Shown here piece by piece: positions 1 to 6,693 of a stretch of 13,569 nucleotides of DNA; positions within the stretch are counted from its first letter, which is position 1; each line of letters begins with the position of its first letter. The position numbers were made by a program, and so were the translations under genes. The DNA is from AC-32 sp035624425 (GTDB taxonomy: Bacteria > Actinomycetota > Thermoleophilia > Gaiellales > Gaiellaceae), in the NCBI GenBank assembly GCA_035624425.1, contig DASPRN010000034.1, positions 1-13,569 on the forward strand, written 5' to 3'. Under the pieces are notes generated by a model. The model ran no database searches. It was given only the letters and a program-made list of their open reading frames with translations, and was not told the DNA's origin.

Positions 1-644
1 CGCGCGGCCGCCTTGTGGGAGCTGGCGCTGACGACGCAGATTCCGTACTGCACCTTCGGCTGCGCCCAGGCCGGGATGCGGATCGTCTTCACCTTGCCCG
101 GCACGGTGCGCGCGTCGGTCGAGTAGACGAAGCCGGCGTCGCCCTCGCCGAACGCGATCTTCGACAGCACCTCGCGCACGTCGGTCTCATTGCTGACCAC
201 GTTCTTGAGGACGCTCGTCAGGTTCATGTTCTTCAGCACCTGGCGCGTGTAGGCGCCGACTGGAACGCTGGGCGCGGCGACGACGACCTTCACCCCCGGC
301 GTGGCCAGGTCGTAGACGGTGTGGATGCTGGCCGGATTCGACTTCGGCACGATCACGATCAGCGTGTTCCGCGTGAAGACGACCGGCTTCGAGCAGAGCC
401 CGTCCTTGTGCAGCCCCTGAGGCAGGCTCATGTTCGCCGAGGCGAAGACGTCAGCCGGAGCGCCCTGGCGGATCTGGGCCGCGAGCGTGTTCGCGCCGGC
501 GAACGAGTACTTCGCCCCCGGCGCGATCTTCGGAAAGGCGTCGGTCAGGGACGCGGCGGCGTAAACGGTCACGCTCGAGGACGAGCTGGCGGCGGCACCG
601 GAGGCGAGCAGGCCGGCGGCCAGGACGGCGGCGGCGACCCTCAT
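1..644 (-). CDS. modA: Molybdate ABC transporter substrate-binding protein ModA (C-terminus beyond window)
   Basis: Exported binding protein expected to capture molybdate (possibly tungstate) and deliver it to a ModBC permease. I translated it from the sequence: 214 codons are present, and it runs off the left edge with no stop, so roughly 35-40 residues of a ~250-residue family are missing. Residues 1-20 form a signal peptide (MRVAAAVLAAGLLASGAAA), with no lipobox. Family motifs follow in order: AAASLTDAF (first anion-binding Ser), FAGANTLAAQI, GAPADVFASAN, TRNTLIVIVPKSNP, GAYTRQVL and EGDAGFVYSTDA. The usual Ser-Ser of the second anion-binding segment is Ala-Asn here, followed by Thr. The ATG (644-642) overlaps the stop of the upstream HTH-TOBE gene by 2 bases (ATGA), so translation is probably coupled and the genes form one operon. 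modB/modC would be expected just beyond the edge. Confidence 0.9.
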   Translation of the reverse strand, partial: MRVAAAVLAAGLLASGAAASSSSSVTVYAAASLTDAFPKIAPGAKYSFAGANTLAAQIRQGAPADVFASANMSLPQGLHKDGLCSKPVVFTRNTLIVIVPKSNPASIHTVYDLATPGVKVVVAAPSVPVGAYTRQVLKNMNLTSVLKNVVSNETDVREVLSKIAFGEGDAGFVYSTDARTVPGKVKTIRIPAWAQPKVQYGICVVSASSHKAAA

Positions 645-1021
645 GAGTGCTGCACCATCACGGACGTCGCCTTGACGACTGCGGTGGCAGGCATGCCTTT
701 GCGCAGCCCGAGCTCCTCGACGGCGTCCGCGGTCACGATCGCTACCACTCGCGCCGGCTCGTCGACGACCAGCTCGACCTGGGCGACGAGACCGTCGACC
801 TTTACGTCGGTGACCGTCCCGGCCAGCCGGTTGCGCGCGCTGAAGTGGGCGCCATCGGCCTCGCCCCGGAGCCGGTCGATCTCTGCGGCGGGCACGATCC
901 GGCGGTTGCTCGTGTCGCGGGTCGTCTTGATCTTGCCGGTGCGATCCCAGCGGCGCAGCGTGTCGAGGCTGATGCCCAGTGTCTTGGCGGCCTCACCCGC
1001 GCTGTAGAACTGCCTCGGCAT
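641..1021 (-). CDS. HTH-TOBE molybdate-responsive regulator (ModE-like, single TOBE)
   Basis: A 126-residue protein likely to sense molybdate in the cytoplasm and regulate the transport operon. Residues 5-52 are a MerR/excisionase-type helix-turn-helix (SAGEAAKTLGISLDTLRRWD, then GKIKTTRDTSNRRIVPAAEI). Residues ~60-124 form one TOBE/Mop domain (SARNRLAGTVTDVKVDG, LRKGMPATAVVKATSVMV), the fold that binds oxyanions in ModE, ModG and Mop. Classical ModE has a different winged helix and two TOBE copies, so this is a compact variant that must oligomerise to complete binding sites; that follows from knowledge of Mop proteins. The ATG at 1021 overlaps the ferritin-like gene's stop by one base (TGATG), and its own stop overlaps the modA start. 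No Shine-Dalgarno site is evident, consistent with coupled translation. Confidence 0.88.
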   Translation of the reverse strand: MPRQFYSAGEAAKTLGISLDTLRRWDRTGKIKTTRDTSNRRIVPAAEIDRLRGEADGAHFSARNRLAGTVTDVKVDGLVAQVELVVDEPARVVAIVTADAVEELGLRKGMPATAVVKATSVMVQHS

Positions 1022-1614
1022 CAGCTCGTGTAGGCGTCGAGGGCGTCGGACACCTTGTCGATCGGCAGCGGTCGAGGAAAGGCCCGTCCGACCCGCCGTC
1101 CGCCCACCTCTCCGGCGAAGACGCTCAGGTGCTGGGCCTCGCTCGCGGCCGCGCGGGCGGCCAGCTCCTTCAGCGCCTCGGTCTGATACCCGCCGACGGC
1201 GCCGAGGTATGCCGCCACGGACAACGCCTCGAGCCGGGTCCCGAGCTGCGCGATCGCGCGCCGGGAGCCGAACGAGCCGCGTGGGTAGTTGAAGTCGATG
1301 TCGGCCGCGGTGGCCGGGACCGCGCCCGCGTCGGTCAGGATCTTCGCCGCCGACCGGTAGTGCTCCCGTTCGTCCGCGCGCGCGAGCCAGAGGCTCCGGA
1401 GCTCCGCGCCTGCGAACTGCCGTGACCCGATCGCCCTCCGGTAGAAGTCGAGCGCCAGGAGCTCCGATGCCACGAACAGCCGCGCGTAGGCGAGGTCTCC
1501 GTCAGGCGGCGCGGCGGCCCGCGCCGCGCCGGCCAACGCGCCGAGCGACGAGGTCGCCAGGAGCGCCGCACCGCCCCTAGCCAACAGCCCGCCGCGGCTG
1601 ATTCCCGTCCCCAT
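1021..1614 (-). CDS. Secreted ferritin-like di-iron protein
   Basis: A 197-residue exported protein with a ferritin-like four-helix bundle, resembling the Ferritin_2 family. Residues 1-35 are a signal peptide of Tat-like shape (ISRGGLLARGGAALLA, ending ARAAA), but the twin-arginine is SRG rather than RR. Candidate metal ligands fit a di-iron site: E51, E82 and H85 (ADEREH, an ExxH), E129, and E159 and H162 (SEAQH, a second ExxH). Between the halves lies FNYPRGSFGSR. The substrate is unknown; iron storage, peroxide reduction or oxidase activity are all possible. It is the first gene of the molybdate cassette, with one-base overlap to the HTH-TOBE gene. The ATG at 1614 is preceded by GGAG at 5-nt spacing. 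Start choice is fairly secure because the signal peptide begins there. Confidence 0.82.
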   Translation of the reverse strand: MGTGISRGGLLARGGAALLATSSLGALAGAARAAAPPDGDLAYARLFVASELLALDFYRRAIGSRQFAGAELRSLWLARADEREHYRSAAKILTDAGAVPATAADIDFNYPRGSFGSRRAIAQLGTRLEALSVAAYLGAVGGYQTEALKELAARAAASEAQHLSVFAGEVGGRRVGRAFPRPLPIDKVSDALDAYTS

Positions 1615-1622
1615 AGCCGCTC

Positions 1623-1643
1623 CATACTAATGCATTGCCTATG
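1623..1643 (-). promoter_or_regulatory. AT-rich palindrome and candidate -10 upstream of the ferritin/Mo cassette
   Basis: In otherwise GC-rich DNA, the perfect 8-bp palindrome AATGCATT (1629-1636) is flanked by CATA (1623-1626) and TATG (1640-1643), an interrupted dyad offset by one base. On the minus strand, TAGTAT (1629-1624) fits the actinobacterial TANNNT -10 and lies 9 nt before the ATG. A repressor bound here would cover the promoter. The HTH-TOBE protein encoded by the next gene is the obvious candidate, by inference only. Confidence 0.4.
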
Positions 1644-1710
1644 TAGGTTCGCGCCAAAGGGGATGTGACGCCCAACCTCGGAGGGGATACGCTTTGCGCT
1701 GCCTCACGAT

Positions 1711-1716
1711 AAGGAG
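1711..1716 (+). promoter_or_regulatory. Ribosome binding site AAGGAG deciding the TTG start at 1723
   Basis: AAGGAG lies 6 nt before TTG at 1723, one of the few strong Shine-Dalgarno sites in the window. It supports the TTG start and the signal peptide that follows. TACGCT at 1688-1693 is a weak -10 candidate further upstream. Confidence 0.6.
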
Positions 1717-1722
1717 TCCGGC

Positions 1723-2165
1723 TTGGGTGGACGACTAGGGACCCTGCGCAGGCTGATTGCGTTGGGTGTGTTGGTCGCGGTGGCTGTGCCCATCACAGGC
1801 GGCATGGCGGCCCGATCGGCAACAGCGGGAGCACCAAGAGCCATGGTCGGGTGCTGGCAACGGCATGTGCCCACACTGCCCACCGGAACGCCTGCGGGCA
1901 CCTCTGGCTGGTCAAGATCACCAGGGCTGGAAACCTCGCCGCCTACACGCCTGGCTCGAAGAAGTGCGGCGCCGCCCCTGACTTCACCACGACGGTTTCC
2001 GCGGCTGGGCGAAAGCTCACCATTGGGCCGGTGCCGCTGTGCAGCACGAAGGGCCACTACATCTGGAAGGCGTCCGCCAAAACACTGACGCTCCGTGCGA
2101 CGGCCGATAAGAAGTGCTCCGGCCGCTCGAGGATCTTCACAGGTGTGTGGAAGAGGCACCACTAG
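1723..2165 (+). pseudogene. Small exported protein, frameshifted (lipocalin-like beta-rich family, unrecognised)
   Basis: Two reading frames together make one plausible secreted protein of ~146 residues. The first frame, from TTG 1723, encodes a signal peptide (RLIALGVLVAVAVPITGG) and a mature start AMVGCWQRHVPTLPTGTPAGT. Coding sense then moves to another frame near 1897-1907 and continues as WLVKITRAGNLAAYTPG, CGAAPDFTTTV, LTIGPVPLCSTKG, KTLTLRATADKKC and FTGVWKRHH, stopping at 2163-2165. The GTP/AGT then WLVKIT join suggests loss of one base or gain of two. The alternating strands and conserved Cys residues suggest a small beta-barrel, but I cannot name the family. The cause may be a real mutation or an assembly error. 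The stop lies one base from the convergent stop of the SARP gene. A reverse-strand reading here has no recognisable protein character. Confidence 0.6.
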
Positions 2166-2166
2166 C

Positions 2167-4047
2167 TCAGAGGTCCTCCAAGCGACGAAGCTCGGCGGCG
2201 GCGCTCAGATTTCCCTTGCGGAGGTAGAGCTCCAAAGCCTGGTCGAAAGCGGAACGCCGGCCGCTCACCGATCCCAGGGTCTCGAGCGCCAAGGCGTGCA
2301 TGTTGAGCCAGTCGGTCTTTGCTGCCAGCGCCACGGACTCTTCCGCGAGCTCGAGAGCGAGCGACTCTCGGCCGCATCGAGCCTCGACGAGCGCCGTCGG
2401 AACCCGCCACCGAAGCTCACCCTCGAGATTCGTCGCAGCATGCCGTGCTGCCGCGGCGAGCGTCTCGGCCTCCGACAGTTCGCCCCGCCTGTACGCGAGC
2501 ACGGCGAGCTCGGCTCGAATGCATGAGAGAACCGCGTCAGCTGGATCGATACTCGTCAGCAGGTCGTGAGCCGCCCGGAGCTCGACCTCGGCTCCCACAT
2601 CGTCGCCGTTCAAGGCGAGCGTCGCCGCAAACCTTCGACGGGTCTCCGGCATCTCTCCGCGCACGCCCGCTTCCCGCATCGCATCGATCGCACGTCGCCC
2701 CCAGGAGATCGCCTCGCCGCTGCGCCCGGCCTGCGCGTGCAGGTGGCCTAAGGTCACCCAGAGCCCCAGGGGCCCAGGCGGCCGCCAGTCGAGTGCGGCA
2801 AGGTGCTCGTTGCAGTCCTGAACGGCATCCTCGACGGCGATCGGTCCGTCCACCCACAGGTTGAAGGCGATCATGTTGCGGATCCAGCCCTCCTGCCAGC
2901 GATCTCCGGCCTGATGAGCCAGCTCGATCGCTCGACGGAGGTCGGGCTCTCCGGCCGCCGTCGATCCCAGCTCTGCCAGCATCGACCCCCGGACGAGCAG
3001 GGCCTTCGCGAGCTTGCGATCGTCGCCAGCGCGCTCGAAGACCGAGATCGAACGCTCGGTCTCCCGGAGAGCCTCCTGCGCGCCTTTCGTTCCGGCCCAG
3101 ACCTCGTACTGCGATCTCGTCACATGAATGAGCTCCTCGAGCGATGTGTCTCCCGCGATCCGAGCCTGATCGCTCGCCTTGTCGAAGAGCGCCAAGGCAC
3201 GGCCACGCTCGCCCAGACGTCGAAGCGTGAGGCCGTACTCGTACAGCGACTGCGCCCGGCCGGCGAATGACGTCGGAAGAAGCGGCGCAGCTCGCTCGAG
3301 AAGATCGCTCCCGTCGACCCTCGCCATCGTGTCGAGGCGTTTGTCCTGGACGAGGATCGCGCGTTGCAGCTCCTTGAGGCCAAACCCGGGCTCGATTCCG
3401 AGCTCCTCGGTAAAGACTTCATGCGCGCGGCGGTAGGTGCTGAGCGCCTCCGCCTGACGCCGGCTGCGGTAGAGGGCCAGCATGAGCTGCTCCCAGAACC
3501 GCTCACGCAACGGTGTCGAAGCCACGAGCGCTTCGAGCTCCGGCACGAGGTCTGCGGCACGACCGAGTGCCAGGTCGGCATCGATTCGCCCCTCGAGCGC
3601 GATCAGCCGGATCTCCTCGAGGCGACGGAGCTCGTTCTCGACGAAGGGGTACTCGGAAAGCGGCGGGCCGCGCCAGTATGCGAGCGCGTCTCGCAATCGC
3701 TTGGCCCGTACGTCGGGCTCTGCGTCGCGGGCCTCGTCGACAAGCTCGACGAAGCGGAGTGAGTCGAGATTCTCCACTTCGACGTTGAGTCGGTAACCCG
3801 GGGGCACCGTCTCGAGCACGTCCGCACCCAGCGTCCTTCGAAGGCCGGAGACGGCGTTCTGGAGTACTGCTCTCGCCGTCTTCGGAGCAGCGCCGTCCCA
3901 CAGGCGCTCGATCAGGTCGTCGCGAGCGACGACCTGGTTTGCGTGGAGGAGCAGGAGGACGAGGAGCGACCGTTGGCGCGGGGCGCTGATCTGAACCGGG
4001 CGCCCGTCTTGCCATACCTCGAGCGGTCCCAAGACGCGGAATTCCAT
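2167..4047 (-). CDS. SARP-type transcriptional regulator: winged helix, BTAD and TPR repeats
   Basis: A 626-residue cytoplasmic activator of the SARP/AfsR group. Residues 1-92 are the OmpR-type winged helix (MEFRVLGPLEVW, SAPRQRSLLVLLLLH, LIERLWDGAAPKTARAVLQ, VPPGYRLNV). Residues ~96-240 are the bacterial transcriptional activation domain (YWRGPPLSEYPF, LALYRSRRQAEALSTYRRA, EELGIEPGFGLKELQRAIL). Large AfsR-like proteins next carry a STAND ATPase opening with a PTSF-x-GR motif. Here LPTSFAGR (257-264) is present but is followed at once by helical TPR-type repeats to the end, with no Walker A or B motif. The target genes are not proven; the divergent secreted propeller/hydrolase pair is the natural candidate. 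The ATG at 4047 is preceded by AGGAAG at 5-nt spacing. It converges on the frameshifted gene with a one-base gap. Confidence 0.88.
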   Translation of the reverse strand: MEFRVLGPLEVWQDGRPVQISAPRQRSLLVLLLLHANQVVARDDLIERLWDGAAPKTARAVLQNAVSGLRRTLGADVLETVPPGYRLNVEVENLDSLRFVELVDEARDAEPDVRAKRLRDALAYWRGPPLSEYPFVENELRRLEEIRLIALEGRIDADLALGRAADLVPELEALVASTPLRERFWEQLMLALYRSRRQAEALSTYRRAHEVFTEELGIEPGFGLKELQRAILVQDKRLDTMARVDGSDLLERAAPLLPTSFAGRAQSLYEYGLTLRRLGERGRALALFDKASDQARIAGDTSLEELIHVTRSQYEVWAGTKGAQEALRETERSISVFERAGDDRKLAKALLVRGSMLAELGSTAAGEPDLRRAIELAHQAGDRWQEGWIRNMIAFNLWVDGPIAVEDAVQDCNEHLAALDWRPPGPLGLWVTLGHLHAQAGRSGEAISWGRRAIDAMREAGVRGEMPETRRRFAATLALNGDDVGAEVELRAAHDLLTSIDPADAVLSCIRAELAVLAYRRGELSEAETLAAAARHAATNLEGELRWRVPTALVEARCGRESLALELAEESVALAAKTDWLNMHALALETLGSVSGRRSAFDQALELYLRKGNLSAAAELRRLEDL

Positions 4048-4059
4048 GCTCGCTTCCTA

Positions 4060-4080
4060 GCACCGCAGTACGAGCGGTGC
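4060..4080. promoter_or_regulatory. Inverted repeat in the divergent SARP/propeller promoter region
   Basis: Perfect 7-bp arms, GCACCGC (4060-4066) and GCGGTGC (4074-4080), are separated by 7 bp. The site lies 13-33 bp upstream of the SARP start, probably in its 5' leader. It could be an operator for a dimeric regulator or an mRNA hairpin. SARP proteins themselves usually bind direct rather than inverted repeats. Confidence 0.4.
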
Positions 4081-4090
4081 CAAGTCGCCG

Positions 4091-4108
4091 TTAGAGCGCG
4101 ATTAGAGG
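4091..4108. promoter_or_regulatory. Candidate SARP box: two TTAGAG repeats at 11-bp period
   Basis: TTAGAG occurs at 4091-4096 and 4102-4107. Their starts are 11 bp apart, about one helical turn, which is the known spacing of SARP heptamer repeats. The site lies between the divergent SARP and propeller genes. On the minus strand the same bases give TCTAAT (4106-4101), a good -10 for the SARP gene, so the repeat may partly reflect promoter sequence. Confidence 0.45.
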
Positions 4109-4138
4109 CCGGTGTCATCCTGGCCGTGTTTCCGAGTC

Positions 4139-4145
4139 AAGGAGG
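4139..4145 (+). promoter_or_regulatory. Strong ribosome binding site AAGGAGG deciding the GTG start at 4152
   Basis: AAGGAGG is followed by 6 nt and then GTG at 4152. This fixes the start of the propeller gene and places the signal peptide at its N-terminus. Confidence 0.75.
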
Positions 4146-4151
4146 ATCGAC

Positions 4152-5183
4152 GTGACGCGACGCACCCAGCTCGTGGCTCTCCTCGCCGCGGGACTGGCGC
4201 TGGCTCCAACGTTCGCTCATGCGACGACGCCGGGCAGCAACGGGAAGATCGTCTTCACCCGTTACCGATTGCAGGACAACCCGCTGTGGAGCGAGATCTA
4301 CGTCGCGAACCAGGACGGCTCCGGAGAACATCGGGTGTCCCACTCGGCCAGAGCCCGCCTGGACAACCAGGCGCACTGGTCGCCTGACGGCAAGCTGATC
4401 GTCTTCAGGCGCTGCGCGGAGTTCACATGCTCGATCTGGCTCGTCAAGCTCGGCGGGACGGAGCAACATCCGCTCACCCGCGTTTGCAATGCCAGGCCGC
4501 CGGCCTGCCCCGACAACGGCCATCCGTCCTTCGCGCCCGACGGGCGGCACGTCGTTTTCGTCCACGAGACGGGTCGCATCAAGCGTGACCAGATCGCGAA
4601 CTCCGAGATCGTGATGACGGACCTCCAAGGGAGACACATGAAGGTCCTTCGACGATCGACCGGCTTCCGCTTCGGCTTCGGGCAGCCGCAGCTGTCCCCG
4701 GACGCGACCCGGCTTGTCTTCAGGCGCTACAACTCCTGGCGCACCCGCCCGGCGAGCCGACGGGCGATCTTCGTCGTCAACGTCAAAGGCGGCGGACTAC
4801 GGCGCCTCACGCCCTGGAGCCTGCGCGCCACCGGCCCCGACTGGTCGCCGGACGGCAGCCGGATCCTCTTCGCTTCGAACCCACCCGCAGACGACAACCT
4901 CGCGCCCGGTACCGACCTCTACTCCATCCGGCCCGACGGCACCGACCTGCGGCGCATCACGAACGTCGGCCCAGACCACTACGTGCTCGCCGGCTCCTAC
5001 TCACCCGATGGTAAGGCGATCGTCTACGCCACCGATCTCGACGCCACCCCCAAGCCGCCCGGCGGAAGCGCGTTCCCCGACATCGTCACCCAACCCCTCG
5101 GAGGCGGCCCCGTGACGCACATCACCCACAGCGCGAACCTCGACGGCTGGCCCGCATGGGGCCCCAGCGAGGTGACCCCGTGA
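4152..5183 (+). CDS. Secreted TolB-like PD40 beta-propeller protein
   Basis: A 343-residue exported protein. Residues 1-25 are a signal peptide (MTRRTQLVALLAAGLALAPTFAHA). The rest is built from TolB/PD40-type blades marked by xSPDG-type motifs: WSPDGKLIVF from residue 76, FAPDGRHVVF from 127, LSPDATRLVF from 181, WSPDGSRILF from 231 and YSPDGKAIVY from 283, with a final GWPAWGP near the C-terminus. The spacing of about 50 residues suits a six-bladed propeller. It has no enzymatic motif, so it is more likely a binding or scaffold protein; it is not the Pal-associated TolB of Gram-negative bacteria. Start GTG 4152 follows a strong ribosome binding site. Its stop overlaps the next gene's GTG as GTGA, so the two are translationally coupled and their products probably act together outside the membrane. 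Confidence 0.85.
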   Translation: MTRRTQLVALLAAGLALAPTFAHATTPGSNGKIVFTRYRLQDNPLWSEIYVANQDGSGEHRVSHSARARLDNQAHWSPDGKLIVFRRCAEFTCSIWLVKLGGTEQHPLTRVCNARPPACPDNGHPSFAPDGRHVVFVHETGRIKRDQIANSEIVMTDLQGRHMKVLRRSTGFRFGFGQPQLSPDATRLVFRRYNSWRTRPASRRAIFVVNVKGGGLRRLTPWSLRATGPDWSPDGSRILFASNPPADDNLAPGTDLYSIRPDGTDLRRITNVGPDHYVLAGSYSPDGKAIVYATDLDATPKPPGGSAFPDIVTQPLGGGPVTHITHSANLDGWPAWGPSEVTP

Positions 5184-6622
5184 AGTCGCGCAGTGCACTT
5201 CTCCTGGCGGTCACCGGCGTTCTTCTCCTGCTCGCCCCCGCATGCGCCGGCCGTGCGACTCCCGCGACGCTGCCCGTCTGCGCCGGGGATTCCCAGTGGC
5301 ACTGCGGCAGCATCACCGTCCCGCTCGACCGCGCCGATCCGTCCGCCGGGACGATCCCGATCGCCTTCTACGTCTCGCCGCACACGGGTTCGGGCCCCGC
5401 GCTGGAGCCGATCTTCATCACCCCCGGTGGGCCGGGAGAGAGCGGCTGGGCCGAGCGTTTCTTCTACGAGAAGGCACCGGAGCTGTCGGTACGCCACGAC
5501 CTCGTCCTGATCGACCCGCGAGGAACGGGCCGGTCGGGCGCGATCGATTGCCCCGACCTGCAGAACGGCTTTCGGAACTACCCGGCCTTCCAAACGGCCG
5601 TGGAGAGCTGCGGGCAGCAGCTCGGCGCCGCGGCCGACCGTTACGGCTCGGGCGACGTGGCCCTCGACGTCGAGGACGTGCGCAAGGCGCTCGGCTACGA
5701 CCAGATCGACTACTACGCGTTCTCGTACGGCCCGGTGCCCGAGCAGGGCTACGCGGCACGGTTCCCGCAGCACGTTCACGCGCTCGCGCTCGACGCCGGG
5801 CTGGTCGCATCCGATCACGGGCAGTTCTTCGCGTGGGGCCTCGGTGTACCGCGGGGGCTGATGCGGATCGAGGGCCTCCTGTGCAGTCGCTCCTCCTGTC
5901 ACGGCGACGTGACCGCGGCCATCCGATACCTCGCAGCCCGTGTGCGAGCACATCCCGTGAAGGGCCGCCGCATCGTCGTCGACGAGGTCGAGCTGATCAA
6001 CCTCCTCAGTCACGGTGGCTTCCTGGGGAAGATGACGCCGCCGAAGACCGTGCTCCACATCGCGACCGCGCTCCGTCGCGGCAACCCGAAGCCGCTGCTA
6101 CAGCTGGCGCGGCAGCACCCGTTCTGGCCCGGCCCGAAGGAGGTGGGGACCCTCGGCGACTTCTCGTACGGCGACAACATCGCTGCTCAGTGCAGCGATC
6201 TGCCCACGCCCTGGAGCCCGGCCGACCCGATCGCGGTCCGACGGAGCAAGTACGCGGTCGCGCTGGCCGCGTACCCGAAACAGACCTTCGCGCCCTTCTC
6301 CGCGCGCGGCTGGACCGTCTTCTGGTTCAGCGAGGAGTGCCTGACCTGGCCTGCACCGAGCCGCTACGAACCGGCCGTACCCACGACTGCGCCTCTCCGC
6401 AACCTGCCGACGATCATCTTCTCGGGCGACGTCGACAGCACGGTTCCCACCGAGATGACGCGCCACCTGCTCGCCGAGTTCCCGAACGCGGTCTTCGTCA
6501 ACGTCGCCGGCGCCGCCCACCCGGCGATCGGCTGGCGCCAGGACTGCGTGCCAAAGATCGCCGCCCACTTCTTCGAGACGCTCGTTCCCGGCGACACGTC
6601 ATGTGCGAGAAAGCCGAGGTGA
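5180..6622 (+). CDS. Exported alpha/beta-hydrolase, tripeptidyl aminopeptidase (S33/TAP) type
   Basis: A 480-residue exported hydrolase, probably an aminopeptidase releasing short peptides, although esterase activity cannot be excluded. Residues 1-22 are a signal peptide ending LAPAC; C22 could be a lipid anchor, but this is a weak lipobox. Family motifs: HCGSITVPLDRADP, oxyanion-type ITPGGPGESG (GGPG 83-86), LIDPRGTGRSGAIDCP, nucleophile elbow AFSYG with S182, FSGDVDSTVP with D419, and GAAHPAIG with H447. The elbow has Ala where GxSxG has its first Gly. The C-terminal segment resembles the TAP C-terminal domain. I chose GTG 5180 over an ATG at 5156 because it gives the GTGA overlap with the propeller stop, has GAGG just upstream, and puts MKSRSALLL at the signal peptide N-terminus. 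An inverted repeat follows at 6694. Confidence 0.87.
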   Translation: MKSRSALLLAVTGVLLLLAPACAGRATPATLPVCAGDSQWHCGSITVPLDRADPSAGTIPIAFYVSPHTGSGPALEPIFITPGGPGESGWAERFFYEKAPELSVRHDLVLIDPRGTGRSGAIDCPDLQNGFRNYPAFQTAVESCGQQLGAAADRYGSGDVALDVEDVRKALGYDQIDYYAFSYGPVPEQGYAARFPQHVHALALDAGLVASDHGQFFAWGLGVPRGLMRIEGLLCSRSSCHGDVTAAIRYLAARVRAHPVKGRRIVVDEVELINLLSHGGFLGKMTPPKTVLHIATALRRGNPKPLLQLARQHPFWPGPKEVGTLGDFSYGDNIAAQCSDLPTPWSPADPIAVRRSKYAVALAAYPKQTFAPFSARGWTVFWFSEECLTWPAPSRYEPAVPTTAPLRNLPTIIFSGDVDSTVPTEMTRHLLAEFPNAVFVNVAGAAHPAIGWRQDCVPKIAAHFFETLVPGDTSCARKPR

Positions 6623-6693
6623 GGCGATGGCACTCACTCGGGCTCGTTGAGCAAGAGGTCGCGCGAGGAGGGCCGTAGGTCCGCCGGAATGAC

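Noticed and set aside
1704..2162. A 152-codon open frame on the minus strand
   Set aside because: It opposes the plus-strand gene with a good ribosome binding site, signal peptide and protein-like C-terminal frame, and its own translation has no recognisable motif.
4135..4140. TTGACT on the minus strand as the -35 of the SARP promoter
   Set aside because: The best -10 (TCTAAT, 4106-4101) is 28 bp away, too far for a normal promoter, and no better hexamer lies at 16-19 bp.
5024..6058. A 344-codon open frame on the minus strand across the hydrolase gene
   Set aside because: The plus-strand product has a full catalytic triad and family motifs; the reverse frame is a by-product of high GC.
5242..6678. 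A 478-codon plus-strand frame overlapping the hydrolase
   Set aside because: Arg/Pro-rich composition typical of a shifted frame of a high-GC gene.
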